Below, piece after piece: positions 18,947 through 26,326 of a DNA stretch of 64,000 nt. The stretch spans positions 744,001 through 808,000 of the forward strand of contig NZ_WSRW01000002.1 in the NCBI RefSeq assembly GCF_009770985.1. The letters are read 5' to 3'. The position numbers and the translations under genes are program-made. Each line of letters starts with the position of its first letter. Positions within the stretch are counted from its first letter, which is position 1. The notes under the pieces are model-generated. The model did not search any database and was not told where the DNA came from. It saw only the letters and a program-made list of their open reading frames with translations. The DNA is from Mucilaginibacter lacusdianchii. Its GTDB lineage: Bacteria > Bacteroidota > Bacteroidia > Sphingobacteriales > Sphingobacteriaceae.

Positions 18947-19897
18947 ATGGATATTTCAGTTGTAATACCTTTATTTAATGAAGTGGAATCACTGCCCGAG
19001 CTTACCTCCTGGATTGGCCGGGTAATGGACGAGCACCGCTTCAGTTATGAAATTATCCTGGTGGATGATGGCAGTTATGATGGTTCGTGGGAAGTAGTGT
19101 GCCAGCTGCACCAGCAAAACAAAGCCATTCGTGGTATTAAATTCAGACGTAATTACGGCAAATCAGCCGCGCTGAATACCGGTTTTGAGGCCGCACAAGG
19201 CAATGTGGTAATTACCATGGATGCTGATTTACAGGATAGCCCTGATGAAATACCTGAGCTATATCGCCGCATTATTGAAGAAAAGTTTGATTTAATATCG
19301 GGATGGAAAGCCAAACGGTACGATCCGCTCAGCAAAACTATTCCTACCAAGTTATTTAATGCCGCCACACGCAAAATGTCGGGCATTGATAATCTGCATG
19401 ATTTTAACTGTGGATTGAAAGCTTATCGTAAAGCGGTGGTGAAAAACATAGAGGTTTACGGCGAAATGCACCGTTACATACCTGTACTGGCTAAGTGGGC
19501 TGGCTTTACCAAAATAGGCGAACAGGTGGTTGAACACCGTGCCCGTAAATACGGCAAAACCAAGTTTGGCATGAGCCGCTTCATCAACGGCTTTCTGGAC
19601 CTACTATCTATCTTTTTTGTAGGTAAGTTTGGCAAACGCCCGATGCACTTCTTTGGCTCGATGGGAGTGCTGAGCTTTTTTGTAGGCTTGGTGATGGCCG
19701 CCTGGATTATTATTGAAAAGTTGAACCATATTGCCCGTAATGAGCCTTACCGGGATGCGACCGACAATCCGCTATTTTATATCGCGCTGGTAGCTATCAT
19801 ACTTGGCTCGCAGCTTTTCCTGACCGGCTTTGTAGCCGAACTGGTGGCCCGCAGCTCAAGCGACCGCAACAAGTATCAGGTGGAAGAGACGGTGTAG
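18947..19897 (+). CDS. Family 2 glycosyltransferase with C-terminal membrane helices (GtrB/DPM-like)
   Basis: A 316-residue protein. The N-terminal GT-A domain has the family 2 start VVIPLFNEVESLPEL, the nucleotide-binding VDDGSYDGS and the metal-binding DADLQDSPDEIPEL; the C-terminal third has two membrane helices (about 228-255 and 276-300). This is the layout of polyprenyl-phosphate glycosyltransferases such as GtrB, ArnC and dolichol-phosphate mannose synthase, which move a sugar from a nucleotide donor to undecaprenyl phosphate at the inner membrane. It is the second gene of the plus-strand glycan cluster. The donor sugar is unknown. Confidence 0.9.
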   Translation: MDISVVIPLFNEVESLPELTSWIGRVMDEHRFSYEIILVDDGSYDGSWEVVCQLHQQNKAIRGIKFRRNYGKSAALNTGFEAAQGNVVITMDADLQDSPDEIPELYRRIIEEKFDLISGWKAKRYDPLSKTIPTKLFNAATRKMSGIDNLHDFNCGLKAYRKAVVKNIEVYGEMHRYIPVLAKWAGFTKIGEQVVEHRARKYGKTKFGMSRFINGFLDLLSIFFVGKFGKRPMHFFGSMGVLSFFVGLVMAAWIIIEKLNHIARNEPYRDATDNPLFYIALVAIILGSQLFLTGFVAELVARSSSDRNKYQVEETV

Positions 19898-19958
19898 TTT
19901 CATCTTGTAATATCTCGCCAGCCGAGTAAATATGTATTGTTCAATCATTAAATAAACA

Positions 19959-19993
19959 AAAAACGCCGAGCAATTAGCTTAACCGGCGTTTTT
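19959..19993 (+). terminator. Terminator after the GtrB-like glycosyltransferase
   Basis: AAAAACGCCG (19959-19968) pairs with CGGCGTTTTT (19984-19993) across a 15-nt loop, with a T run at the end, 61 bp after the stop codon. Confidence 0.7.
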
Positions 19994-20116
19994 ATTGCCA
20001 GTTACCTAAAAATCTGTACACGGTAAGCAACACGTTTTCAACAATTACCAATTTCAGTGTTGCACATCAATTAATCATCTGCATATTTGCACGTTCGAAC
20101 AACGGCGTACTGATAC

Positions 20117-21085
20117 ATGTTTTTTTCTATCATCATACCCTTATACAACCGCCCGCAGGAGATTAAAGAACTGCTGGAAAGCCTTACGCATCAAACTTAC
20201 AAGCAGTTTGAAGTGCTGGTAATAGAAGACGGTTCGGTAAATGATGCGAAAGATATTGTAACCGGCTTTATGCATCAGCTGGATTTGCACTATTATGTAA
20301 AAACCAACGAAGGTCAGGGCTTTACCCGTAATTTTGGTTTTGAGCGTGCCAAAGGCGATTACTTTATCATTTTCGATTCGGACATTTTAGTACCCGAGAA
20401 TTACCTGGAAGTTGTCAATCACCGCCTTACTACCGATTATTTGGACGCCTATGGCGGTCCGGATGATGCGCACCCTTCCTTCACTCCCATGCAAAAGGCT
20501 ATCAGTTATTCCATGACGTCGCCTTTTACTACCGGGGGCATCAGAGGTAATAAAAAAGGCATCGGGCAGTTTCACCCACGCAGTTTTAATATGGGAGTAT
20601 CGCGCCAAGTATGGCAAAAGGTGGGCGGGTTTATCATTACCCGCTTGGGCGAAGATATTGAGTACAGCATCCGCATCCACACGGCCGATTTCAAGATTGG
20701 TTTGATACCCGAAGCCAAGGTTTATCATAAGCGCCGCACCAGTTACCAACAGTTTTACAAGCAGCTACACTTTTTTGGCCGATCGCGTATTAACATTTAC
20801 AAGTTTTTTCCGTCCGAGTTAAAAGCCGTGCACTTTTTTCCGGCGGTGTTTACGTTGGGATTACTTTTTACTGTCATAGCCAATCTGCTCAGATGGCGTA
20901 TAGCTGTGCTAGGCAACCTGATATTAATCATATTTACCGTGTTGATATTTTTTCATTCGTGGTATAAAAACAAATCGTTAAAAGTTGCATTTTTGAGCAT
21001 AGGCGCAGCCTTTATTCAACTAACCGCTTACGGTTTAGGATTTATGCAGGATTATTGGAAACGCGTTGTACTCAAAAAATCGTAA
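20117..21085 (+). CDS. Family 2 glycosyltransferase, membrane-associated
   Basis: A 322-residue protein beginning with a typical GT2 fold: FSIIIPLYNRPQEIKELLES, VIEDGSVNDA (nucleotide binding) and IIFDSDILVPENYL (metal-binding DSD). The acceptor region has GGFIITRLGEDIEYSIRI, a conserved GED motif. The last 80 residues contain hydrophobic helices (about 235-255, 260-280, 290-310), anchoring the enzyme at the membrane. The next ORF begins 6 bp after the stop, so this is the first gene of a unit that continues to 25995. The donor and acceptor cannot be told from sequence. Confidence 0.88.
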   Translation: MFFSIIIPLYNRPQEIKELLESLTHQTYKQFEVLVIEDGSVNDAKDIVTGFMHQLDLHYYVKTNEGQGFTRNFGFERAKGDYFIIFDSDILVPENYLEVVNHRLTTDYLDAYGGPDDAHPSFTPMQKAISYSMTSPFTTGGIRGNKKGIGQFHPRSFNMGVSRQVWQKVGGFIITRLGEDIEYSIRIHTADFKIGLIPEAKVYHKRRTSYQQFYKQLHFFGRSRINIYKFFPSELKAVHFFPAVFTLGLLFTVIANLLRWRIAVLGNLILIIFTVLIFFHSWYKNKSLKVAFLSIGAAFIQLTAYGLGFMQDYWKRVVLKKS

Positions 21086-21091
21086 TCACCT

Positions 21092-21868
21092 ATGTATCAC
21101 CCATTCTCCATTGCCGAAACTATTAAGACAGCATGGAAAGTTATAAAGAAAAATTACATTATATTAATCGTTTTCACGATGGTAACTTTCTTGGGCGAAA
21201 TTGCAAAAGATGCTTTGTCCACTTATTTTGAACAATATTCTGTTACAATTCAAATTTTAGGTGCTCAAATAATTTCTATAATAGCAACATACCTTACTCT
21301 TTCTTATTATAAGCTTCTTTTAACCTTAATTGATAGAGAATACTATGAATTCGAATTTAAAGACATTCTTCCTTCATTTAAAATGGTTTGTTATGCTGTA
21401 CTAATTGTCATAGTATTCCGCATACTTTACCAAACTTTGTTATTTATTGATTTTCGCCTGATTAATAATGTATACTTACTATACCTATTAATGTTTTTAC
21501 AGGGTATTACTATAGTATACTTTTTGATCAGATTAATTTTTTGTTTATGCTTTATAGTCGATGATGATTCGGGACCTATAGAATCGTTGAAACAAAGTTT
21601 TGCGATTACGAAGAATAACTTCTTCAAATTATTAGGAATGGTGTTAATTGTGTTTGTATTTGTTGCGTTAATTTTATTATTGATTAATGGGTTTATTACG
21701 CTTTTCGTTGATCAAATTAATGGCTTAGAAGCATATTTAATTGAGTTTGGAGCTATATGCTGGTTTGCAATAACATTTCCTACTGTACAAGTAACGATTA
21801 TCACTACATATCGTAAATTAGTTTATAGCGCTAAAGATGTAGAAGATGACGTTTCCGAAGCCTTGTAA
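21092..21868 (+). CDS. Hypothetical polytopic membrane protein
   Basis: A 258-residue protein with about six hydrophobic segments (near residues 22-40, 55-75, 95-120, 128-155, 180-205 and 225-240) and short charged loops. It resembles the membrane-spanning domain found in glycerophosphodiester phosphodiesterases and DUF975-like proteins, but I see no motif that gives a function. The gene is visibly more AT-rich than both neighbours (one sampled 60-base line is 27% GC, against 42% in the following gene), which could mean a separate origin or weak selection. It is 6 bp after the glycosyltransferase and 2 bp before the GH3-family gene, so it is part of that operon. Confidence 0.75.
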   Translation: MYHPFSIAETIKTAWKVIKKNYIILIVFTMVTFLGEIAKDALSTYFEQYSVTIQILGAQIISIIATYLTLSYYKLLLTLIDREYYEFEFKDILPSFKMVCYAVLIVIVFRILYQTLLFIDFRLINNVYLLYLLMFLQGITIVYFLIRLIFCLCFIVDDDSGPIESLKQSFAITKNNFFKLLGMVLIVFVFVALILLLINGFITLFVDQINGLEAYLIEFGAICWFAITFPTVQVTIITTYRKLVYSAKDVEDDVSEAL

Positions 21869-21870
21869 CT

Positions 21871-23376
21871 ATGGGTATTAAAGCCATTTTAAGTAAGGCC
21901 TTTGCTGCCTGGATCAATCGCGATTTAAACCGCATTCGTACCAATGCAGTGGCCTTGCAACAAAAAACTCTTTTACAACTGGTGCAGCAAGCCGCAAACA
22001 CCTCGTTTGGACAGGATCACGGCTTTGCTAGTATCAGAACCTACGATGATTTTAAAAGGCAGGTTCCCATACGCGACTATGAAGACCTCCGCCCATATAT
22101 TGATCGCGTAACCCACGGCGAAGCGGATGTATTATGGCCCGGCAAACCAGCTTATTTGGCCAAAACATCGGGCACTACTTCGGGCGTTAAATACATTCCT
22201 ATCAGCAAGCAAAGTATGCCTGAACACATTAAAGCTGCACGTAACGCTTTGCTGAGTTATATCCATGAAACTGGCAAATCAGACTTTGTGGATGGCCAGA
22301 TGATTTTTTTGCAGGGCAGCCCAGTGCTTAGTGAAAAGGCAGGTGTACAAACCGGCCGGCTATCCGGTATTGTGGCACATCATGTACCAGCTTATCTGCA
22401 AAAAAACCGCTTACCCAGCTATGAAGTAAACTGTATTGAAGATTGGGAGCAAAAGGTAGACGCCATTGTTGAAGAAACATATAAGGCCGACATGCGCCTG
22501 ATATCGGGCATACCGCCTTGGTGCCAGATGTATTTTGACCGACTTTCGGCTAAAGCAGGTGGCAAAAAAATTAAGGACATTTTTCCCAACTTTAAACTGT
22601 TTGTATACGGTGGCGTAAATTATGAACCATACCGTACCCGTATCGAAGAAAGCATAGGTTTTGGTATAGATACAATTGAAACCTACCCTGCATCCGAGGG
22701 CTTTATTGCTTTTCAGGATTCGCAACAAGATAAAGGCCTGCTGCTATTAGTAGACTCGGGCATATTTTACGAGTTTATACCTGCTGATGAGTTTTATAAC
22801 GAGCAACCTACCCGCCTGAGTTTACAGGATGTAGAATTGAATAAAAACTATGCGCTCATTATGAATACCAATGCCGGTTTGTGGGGATACAATATTGGTG
22901 ATACCGTAAAATTCACTTCGCTTAACCCCTACAAAATTGTAGTTACCGGTCGCATTAAACATTACATCTCAGCCTTTGGCGAACATGTAATTGGCGAAGA
23001 GGTGGAGCAGGCGTTGATGGGCGTAGCCCGTGATGAAGGTGTTGACATTGTAGAATTTACTGTAGCGCCACAAGTAAACCCACCAGCGGGCCAGTTACCT
23101 TTTCATGAGTGGTTTATTGAGTTTGGTAAAGCACCAAAAGATATGCAAAGCTTTAGCCGCAAGGTTGACGAAGCGTTGCAGAAAAAAAATATTTACTATT
23201 TTGACCTTATCAGCGGTAACATTTTGCAGCCTTTAATCGTCAGAAGTTTACAACCGGATAGTTTTATTAACTTTATGCGCTCGCAAGGTAAACTGGGCGG
23301 CCAAAACAAAGTTCCCCGGTTATCAAATGACCGTAAGATTGCCGAACAACTTGCAGCTTACATTAATTTATTATAA
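21871..23376 (+). CDS. GH3 auxin-responsive promoter-family protein (acyl-adenylating enzyme)
   Basis: A 501-residue protein of the family first described as plant GH3 acyl-acid amido synthetases, which belong to the ANL adenylating superfamily. Seen: the P-loop-like AKTSGTTSGVKYIPIS (about residues 96-112), FVYGGVNYEPYRTRIEE, YPASEGFIAFQD (adenine/acyl-binding loop) and the hinge segment NTNAGLWGYNIGDTVKFTS. These residues predict ATP-dependent activation of a carboxylic acid and transfer to an amine or other acceptor. The bacterial members are common in Bacteroidota but their substrates are, to my knowledge, unknown. It is translationally close to the membrane protein before it and 73 bp before dxr. 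Confidence 0.88.
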   Translation: MGIKAILSKAFAAWINRDLNRIRTNAVALQQKTLLQLVQQAANTSFGQDHGFASIRTYDDFKRQVPIRDYEDLRPYIDRVTHGEADVLWPGKPAYLAKTSGTTSGVKYIPISKQSMPEHIKAARNALLSYIHETGKSDFVDGQMIFLQGSPVLSEKAGVQTGRLSGIVAHHVPAYLQKNRLPSYEVNCIEDWEQKVDAIVEETYKADMRLISGIPPWCQMYFDRLSAKAGGKKIKDIFPNFKLFVYGGVNYEPYRTRIEESIGFGIDTIETYPASEGFIAFQDSQQDKGLLLLVDSGIFYEFIPADEFYNEQPTRLSLQDVELNKNYALIMNTNAGLWGYNIGDTVKFTSLNPYKIVVTGRIKHYISAFGEHVIGEEVEQALMGVARDEGVDIVEFTVAPQVNPPAGQLPFHEWFIEFGKAPKDMQSFSRKVDEALQKKNIYYFDLISGNILQPLIVRSLQPDSFINFMRSQGKLGGQNKVPRLSNDRKIAEQLAAYINLL

Positions 23377-23449
23377 ATTTAACATAAGTTGTAAATGTAT
23401 AATCTGGTAGCCCATCGGTCTACGTATACATTATAACAACCCAATATAA

Positions 23450-24649
23450 ATGCGTATTTTATCTGATTCTATAAAAAACATAGCTATACTGGGTTCTACC
23501 GGAAGCATCGGCACGCAAACATTAGAAGTGATTGCCGAGAACCCCGACCGCTTTAAAGCTTACGTACTTACCGCCCACCGCAATTCAGCTTTGTTGATCG
23601 AGCAGGCGCTTAAATTTAACCCTGCCTATGCTGTAATTTGCGACGAAAGCCAGTACGAACAGGTTAAGCAAGCGTTAGCTGGAACCAATATTCAAGTGCT
23701 TGCCGGTTATGAAGAAGTAAAGAATATCGTTACCCTTCCTGAAATTGATATTGTGTTAACCGCCATGGTAGGCTTTGCCGGGCTTGAACCAACCATCAAT
23801 GCCATAAAAGCGGGTAAGCCCATTGCTTTAGCCAATAAAGAAACGCTGGTAGTAGCTGGTGAACTGGTTACCGTTTTAGCCCGCGAGCATGAAGTAAAGC
23901 TATTACCTGTAGATTCGGAACATTCGGCTATATTTCAGTGCCTGGCCGGAGAAGAACAGAATCCAATCGAGAAAATTATTTTAACAGCTTCAGGCGGCCC
24001 TTTCAGAGGTAAGGATACCAACTTTTTAGCAAACGTTACTCGGCAAGACGCGTTGAAACACCCCAACTGGGTAATGGGTGCAAAAATCACTATCGATTCC
24101 GCTTCTTTGATGAACAAGGGGTTGGAAGTGATAGAAGCCAAATGGCTGTTTGACCTAGAACTTGAGCAAATTGAAGTGATTGTACACCCGCAATCTATCA
24201 TCCATTCCATGGTACAGTTTCAGGATGGATCAATAAAGGCGCAAATGGGATTGCCTGATATGAAGTTGCCTATACAATATGCTTTGGGATATCCAGAAAG
24301 GATAGCTAATCAATTTAAAAGATTTGATTTTACAGCCTACCCTACCCTAAGCTTTGAACAACCTGATTTAAAAACTTTTCATAATCTGGCTTTAGCCTAC
24401 GAGGCGTTAAGGCAAGGTGGCAACATGCCATGCATTATCAATGCAGCTAATGAGATTGCCGTAGATGGCTTTTTGAACGACGGTATTAGCTTTTTGGGCA
24501 TGAGCGAGGTGATTGAGCAGTGTATGCAGCAAATTACTTATGTAAAACACCCTACTTTAGCCGACTATTTGAATACTGACAAAGAAACACGCATCTTAGC
24601 ACAAAATTTAATTACAAAAATGCCGTTAAAGGCATTAACCGTTTCATAG
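23450..24649 (+). CDS. dxr: 1-deoxy-D-xylulose-5-phosphate reductoisomerase
   Basis: A 399-residue enzyme of the non-mevalonate isoprenoid pathway, turning DXP into 2-C-methyl-D-erythritol 4-phosphate with NADPH and a divalent metal. Seen: the NADPH-binding IAILGSTGSIGTQTLEVI, ANKETLVVAGE, the metal/substrate part PVDSEHSAIFQCL, the flexible loop ASGGPFRG, KGLEVIEAKWLFD and NEIAVDGFL near the C terminus. Isopentenyl units from this pathway feed undecaprenyl phosphate, a likely carrier for the nearby glycosyltransferases. The rseP gene follows 14 bp later, an order common in bacteria (dxr-rseP). Confidence 0.97.
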   Translation: MRILSDSIKNIAILGSTGSIGTQTLEVIAENPDRFKAYVLTAHRNSALLIEQALKFNPAYAVICDESQYEQVKQALAGTNIQVLAGYEEVKNIVTLPEIDIVLTAMVGFAGLEPTINAIKAGKPIALANKETLVVAGELVTVLAREHEVKLLPVDSEHSAIFQCLAGEEQNPIEKIILTASGGPFRGKDTNFLANVTRQDALKHPNWVMGAKITIDSASLMNKGLEVIEAKWLFDLELEQIEVIVHPQSIIHSMVQFQDGSIKAQMGLPDMKLPIQYALGYPERIANQFKRFDFTAYPTLSFEQPDLKTFHNLALAYEALRQGGNMPCIINAANEIAVDGFLNDGISFLGMSEVIEQCMQQITYVKHPTLADYLNTDKETRILAQNLITKMPLKALTVS

Positions 24650-24663
24650 ACGATACACACAGA

Positions 24664-25995
24664 ATGGATATAGTGGTTATGGCAGGCCAGTTAATACTGG
24701 GCCTATCAATATTAGTAATTTTACACGAGTTTGGTCATTTTATTGCCGCTCGTGCGTTTGGCATTAAGGTCGAAAAATTCTACCTGTTTTTTGATGCCTG
24801 GAATGTAAGCCTTTTCAAATTCAATTATAAAGGGGTAGAATACGGCATTGGCTGGCTGCCGTTGGGTGGCTATGTTAAAATTGCCGGCATGATTGATGAA
24901 TCAATGGACACCGACCAGATGGCTGGTCCGCCGCAACCTTGGGAGTTTCGCTCAAAACCGGCTTGGCAACGTTTAATTGTGATGCTGGGTGGTATTGTGG
25001 TTAACATTATCTTGGGCATCTTCATTTTCTGGATATTAACTATTAAATACGGCGAAAGCTATATCCCTAACGAGAACGTGAAGTACGGTATTGTACCGGG
25101 GGTTATTGGCCAAAAAATTGGATTAAATCCCGGCGATAAAATAACCGCTGTCAATAATCAAAAAGTAGAACGCTTTGAGGACTTGATCAGTTCAAAAGTA
25201 CTGATGGGAAACAGTACCTTAACCGTACTGCGCGGAAACCAAACATTAAATGTAACCGTACCCAGCAATATTTTAAACGATGTATCTGACTTAGGTATTG
25301 AGGAATTTATTAACCGTACACCACGTATCAAATTTGCAGTGGGCGAAATTGCAAAAAACAGCAACGCGCAAAAAGCAGGTCTTAAAACCGGTGATAGCAT
25401 TGTAGCTATTAACGGTAAGCCAACAGCATTTTTTGATGAGTTTCATGCTCAAGTTTTAAACAATAAAAATAAAACCATTCAGGTAGGCATTAAACGCGAT
25501 AACCAGCCGCAGCAGCTTACTGCGCAGGTAACTCCACAAGGCCAGCTAGGCTTTAAACCGGATGTAGTGTTACCGCAGGAAAAAACTTTGAACTTTGGTT
25601 TTTTTGGTTCGTTGCCTGTTGGCGCTTCTCGTGCCTGGGGTACTTTTACTGATAATGCCAAAGGTTTAGGAAAGGTAGTTACCGGTCAGGTTAAAGCAAA
25701 TAAGGCTTTATCCAGTCCAATTGGTATTGCCGTATTATTTGGCAGCCATTTCGATTGGCTGCGTTTCTGGAGCTTGGTTGGTTTATTGTCTATGGCGCTT
25801 GCACTCATGAACCTGTTGCCTATACCGGCACTAGATGGTGGCCATGCCTTATTCCTGATTATTGAAATGATTAAAGGCAAACCATTAAGTGATAAGTTTT
25901 TGGAGCGCGCACAAATTGTAGGCTTTGTTATACTGGTAACTTTAATGGTATTTGTATTTGGTAACGATATAGTAAAACACGTTATCAAAAAATAA
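24664..25995 (+). CDS. rseP: RIP metalloprotease RseP (site-2 protease)
   Basis: A 443-residue inner-membrane zinc protease. The catalytic HEFGH is at residues 21-25 in the first helix and the second metal ligand is in MNLLPIPALDGGHALF (LDG motif). Two PDZ-like regions lie between about residues 140 and 300 (IGLNPGDKITAVNNQ and AGLKTGDSIVAING), and further hydrophobic helices are at 105-125, 355-375 and 420-440. It cleaves membrane-embedded anti-sigma factors and leftover signal peptides. It closes the operon running from the glycosyltransferase/GH3 genes through dxr, and two strong terminators follow. Confidence 0.96.
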   Translation: MDIVVMAGQLILGLSILVILHEFGHFIAARAFGIKVEKFYLFFDAWNVSLFKFNYKGVEYGIGWLPLGGYVKIAGMIDESMDTDQMAGPPQPWEFRSKPAWQRLIVMLGGIVVNIILGIFIFWILTIKYGESYIPNENVKYGIVPGVIGQKIGLNPGDKITAVNNQKVERFEDLISSKVLMGNSTLTVLRGNQTLNVTVPSNILNDVSDLGIEEFINRTPRIKFAVGEIAKNSNAQKAGLKTGDSIVAINGKPTAFFDEFHAQVLNNKNKTIQVGIKRDNQPQQLTAQVTPQGQLGFKPDVVLPQEKTLNFGFFGSLPVGASRAWGTFTDNAKGLGKVVTGQVKANKALSSPIGIAVLFGSHFDWLRFWSLVGLLSMALALMNLLPIPALDGGHALFLIIEMIKGKPLSDKFLERAQIVGFVILVTLMVFVFGNDIVKHVIKK

Positions 25996-26030
25996 GGCAG
26001 TTGGTGTAGTGATCTACTCCTCTCTCTAAA

Positions 26031-26062
26031 CAAAGCAGCCCGGCAATCGCCGGGCTGCTTTG
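26031..26062 (+). terminator. Terminator after rseP
   Basis: CAAAGCAGCCCGGC pairs perfectly (14 bp, 4-nt loop AATC) with GCCGGGCTGCTTTG, 35 bp after the rseP stop. Confidence 0.85.
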
Positions 26063-26082
26063 TTTCAACGTTATGAAATCAA

Positions 26083-26113
26083 AAAAAGCCTAATACTTTG
26101 TATTAGGCTTTTT
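26083..26113 (+). terminator. Second terminator after rseP
   Basis: AAAAAGCCTAATAC and GTATTAGGCTTTTT pair over 14 bp with a TTT loop; the flanking A and T runs would let it work on both strands. Two consecutive terminators separate rseP from the sensor kinase gene. Confidence 0.8.
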
Positions 26114-26239
26114 AATTAACTAAACTATTCTAACTATTCTAAGTAGCACGTTTAAAAGTTAATCTAAATGTGATAAGGTTTAGATTGAATTAAGCAGGAT
26201 TAGGTTGTTTAATTTCTTTCTATTACAAATATGCAAGGA

Positions 26240-26247
26240 TAATTTTG
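26240..26247 (+). promoter_or_regulatory. -7 element upstream of the sensor kinase
   Basis: TAATTTTG fits TAnnTTTG; no TTG occurs at the usual spacing. It lies 38 bp upstream of an inverted repeat (26285-26308) that could be a response-regulator site. Confidence 0.35.
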
Positions 26248-26284
26248 TTAAAAACAGGTTGGCTACACGGTTAAAAAAACGCAA

Positions 26285-26308
26285 TTTCACGGTCTTTATA
26301 CCGTGAAA
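26285..26308. promoter_or_regulatory. Inverted repeat before the two-component operon
   Basis: TTTCACGGT and ACCGTGAAA form a perfect 9-bp dyad around CTTTAT, 19 bp upstream of the preferred ATG. A dimeric LuxR/NarL-type regulator such as the one encoded downstream binds sites of this kind; autoregulation is inference. In RNA it would also form a hairpin in the leader. Confidence 0.4.
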
Positions 26309-26326
26309 ACACGGGGTAATCTCAGT

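Noticed and set aside
26303..26326. GTG start for the Reg_prop histidine kinase
   Set aside because: The GTG is inside an inverted repeat, and the ATG at 26327 gives a better signal/anchor sequence.
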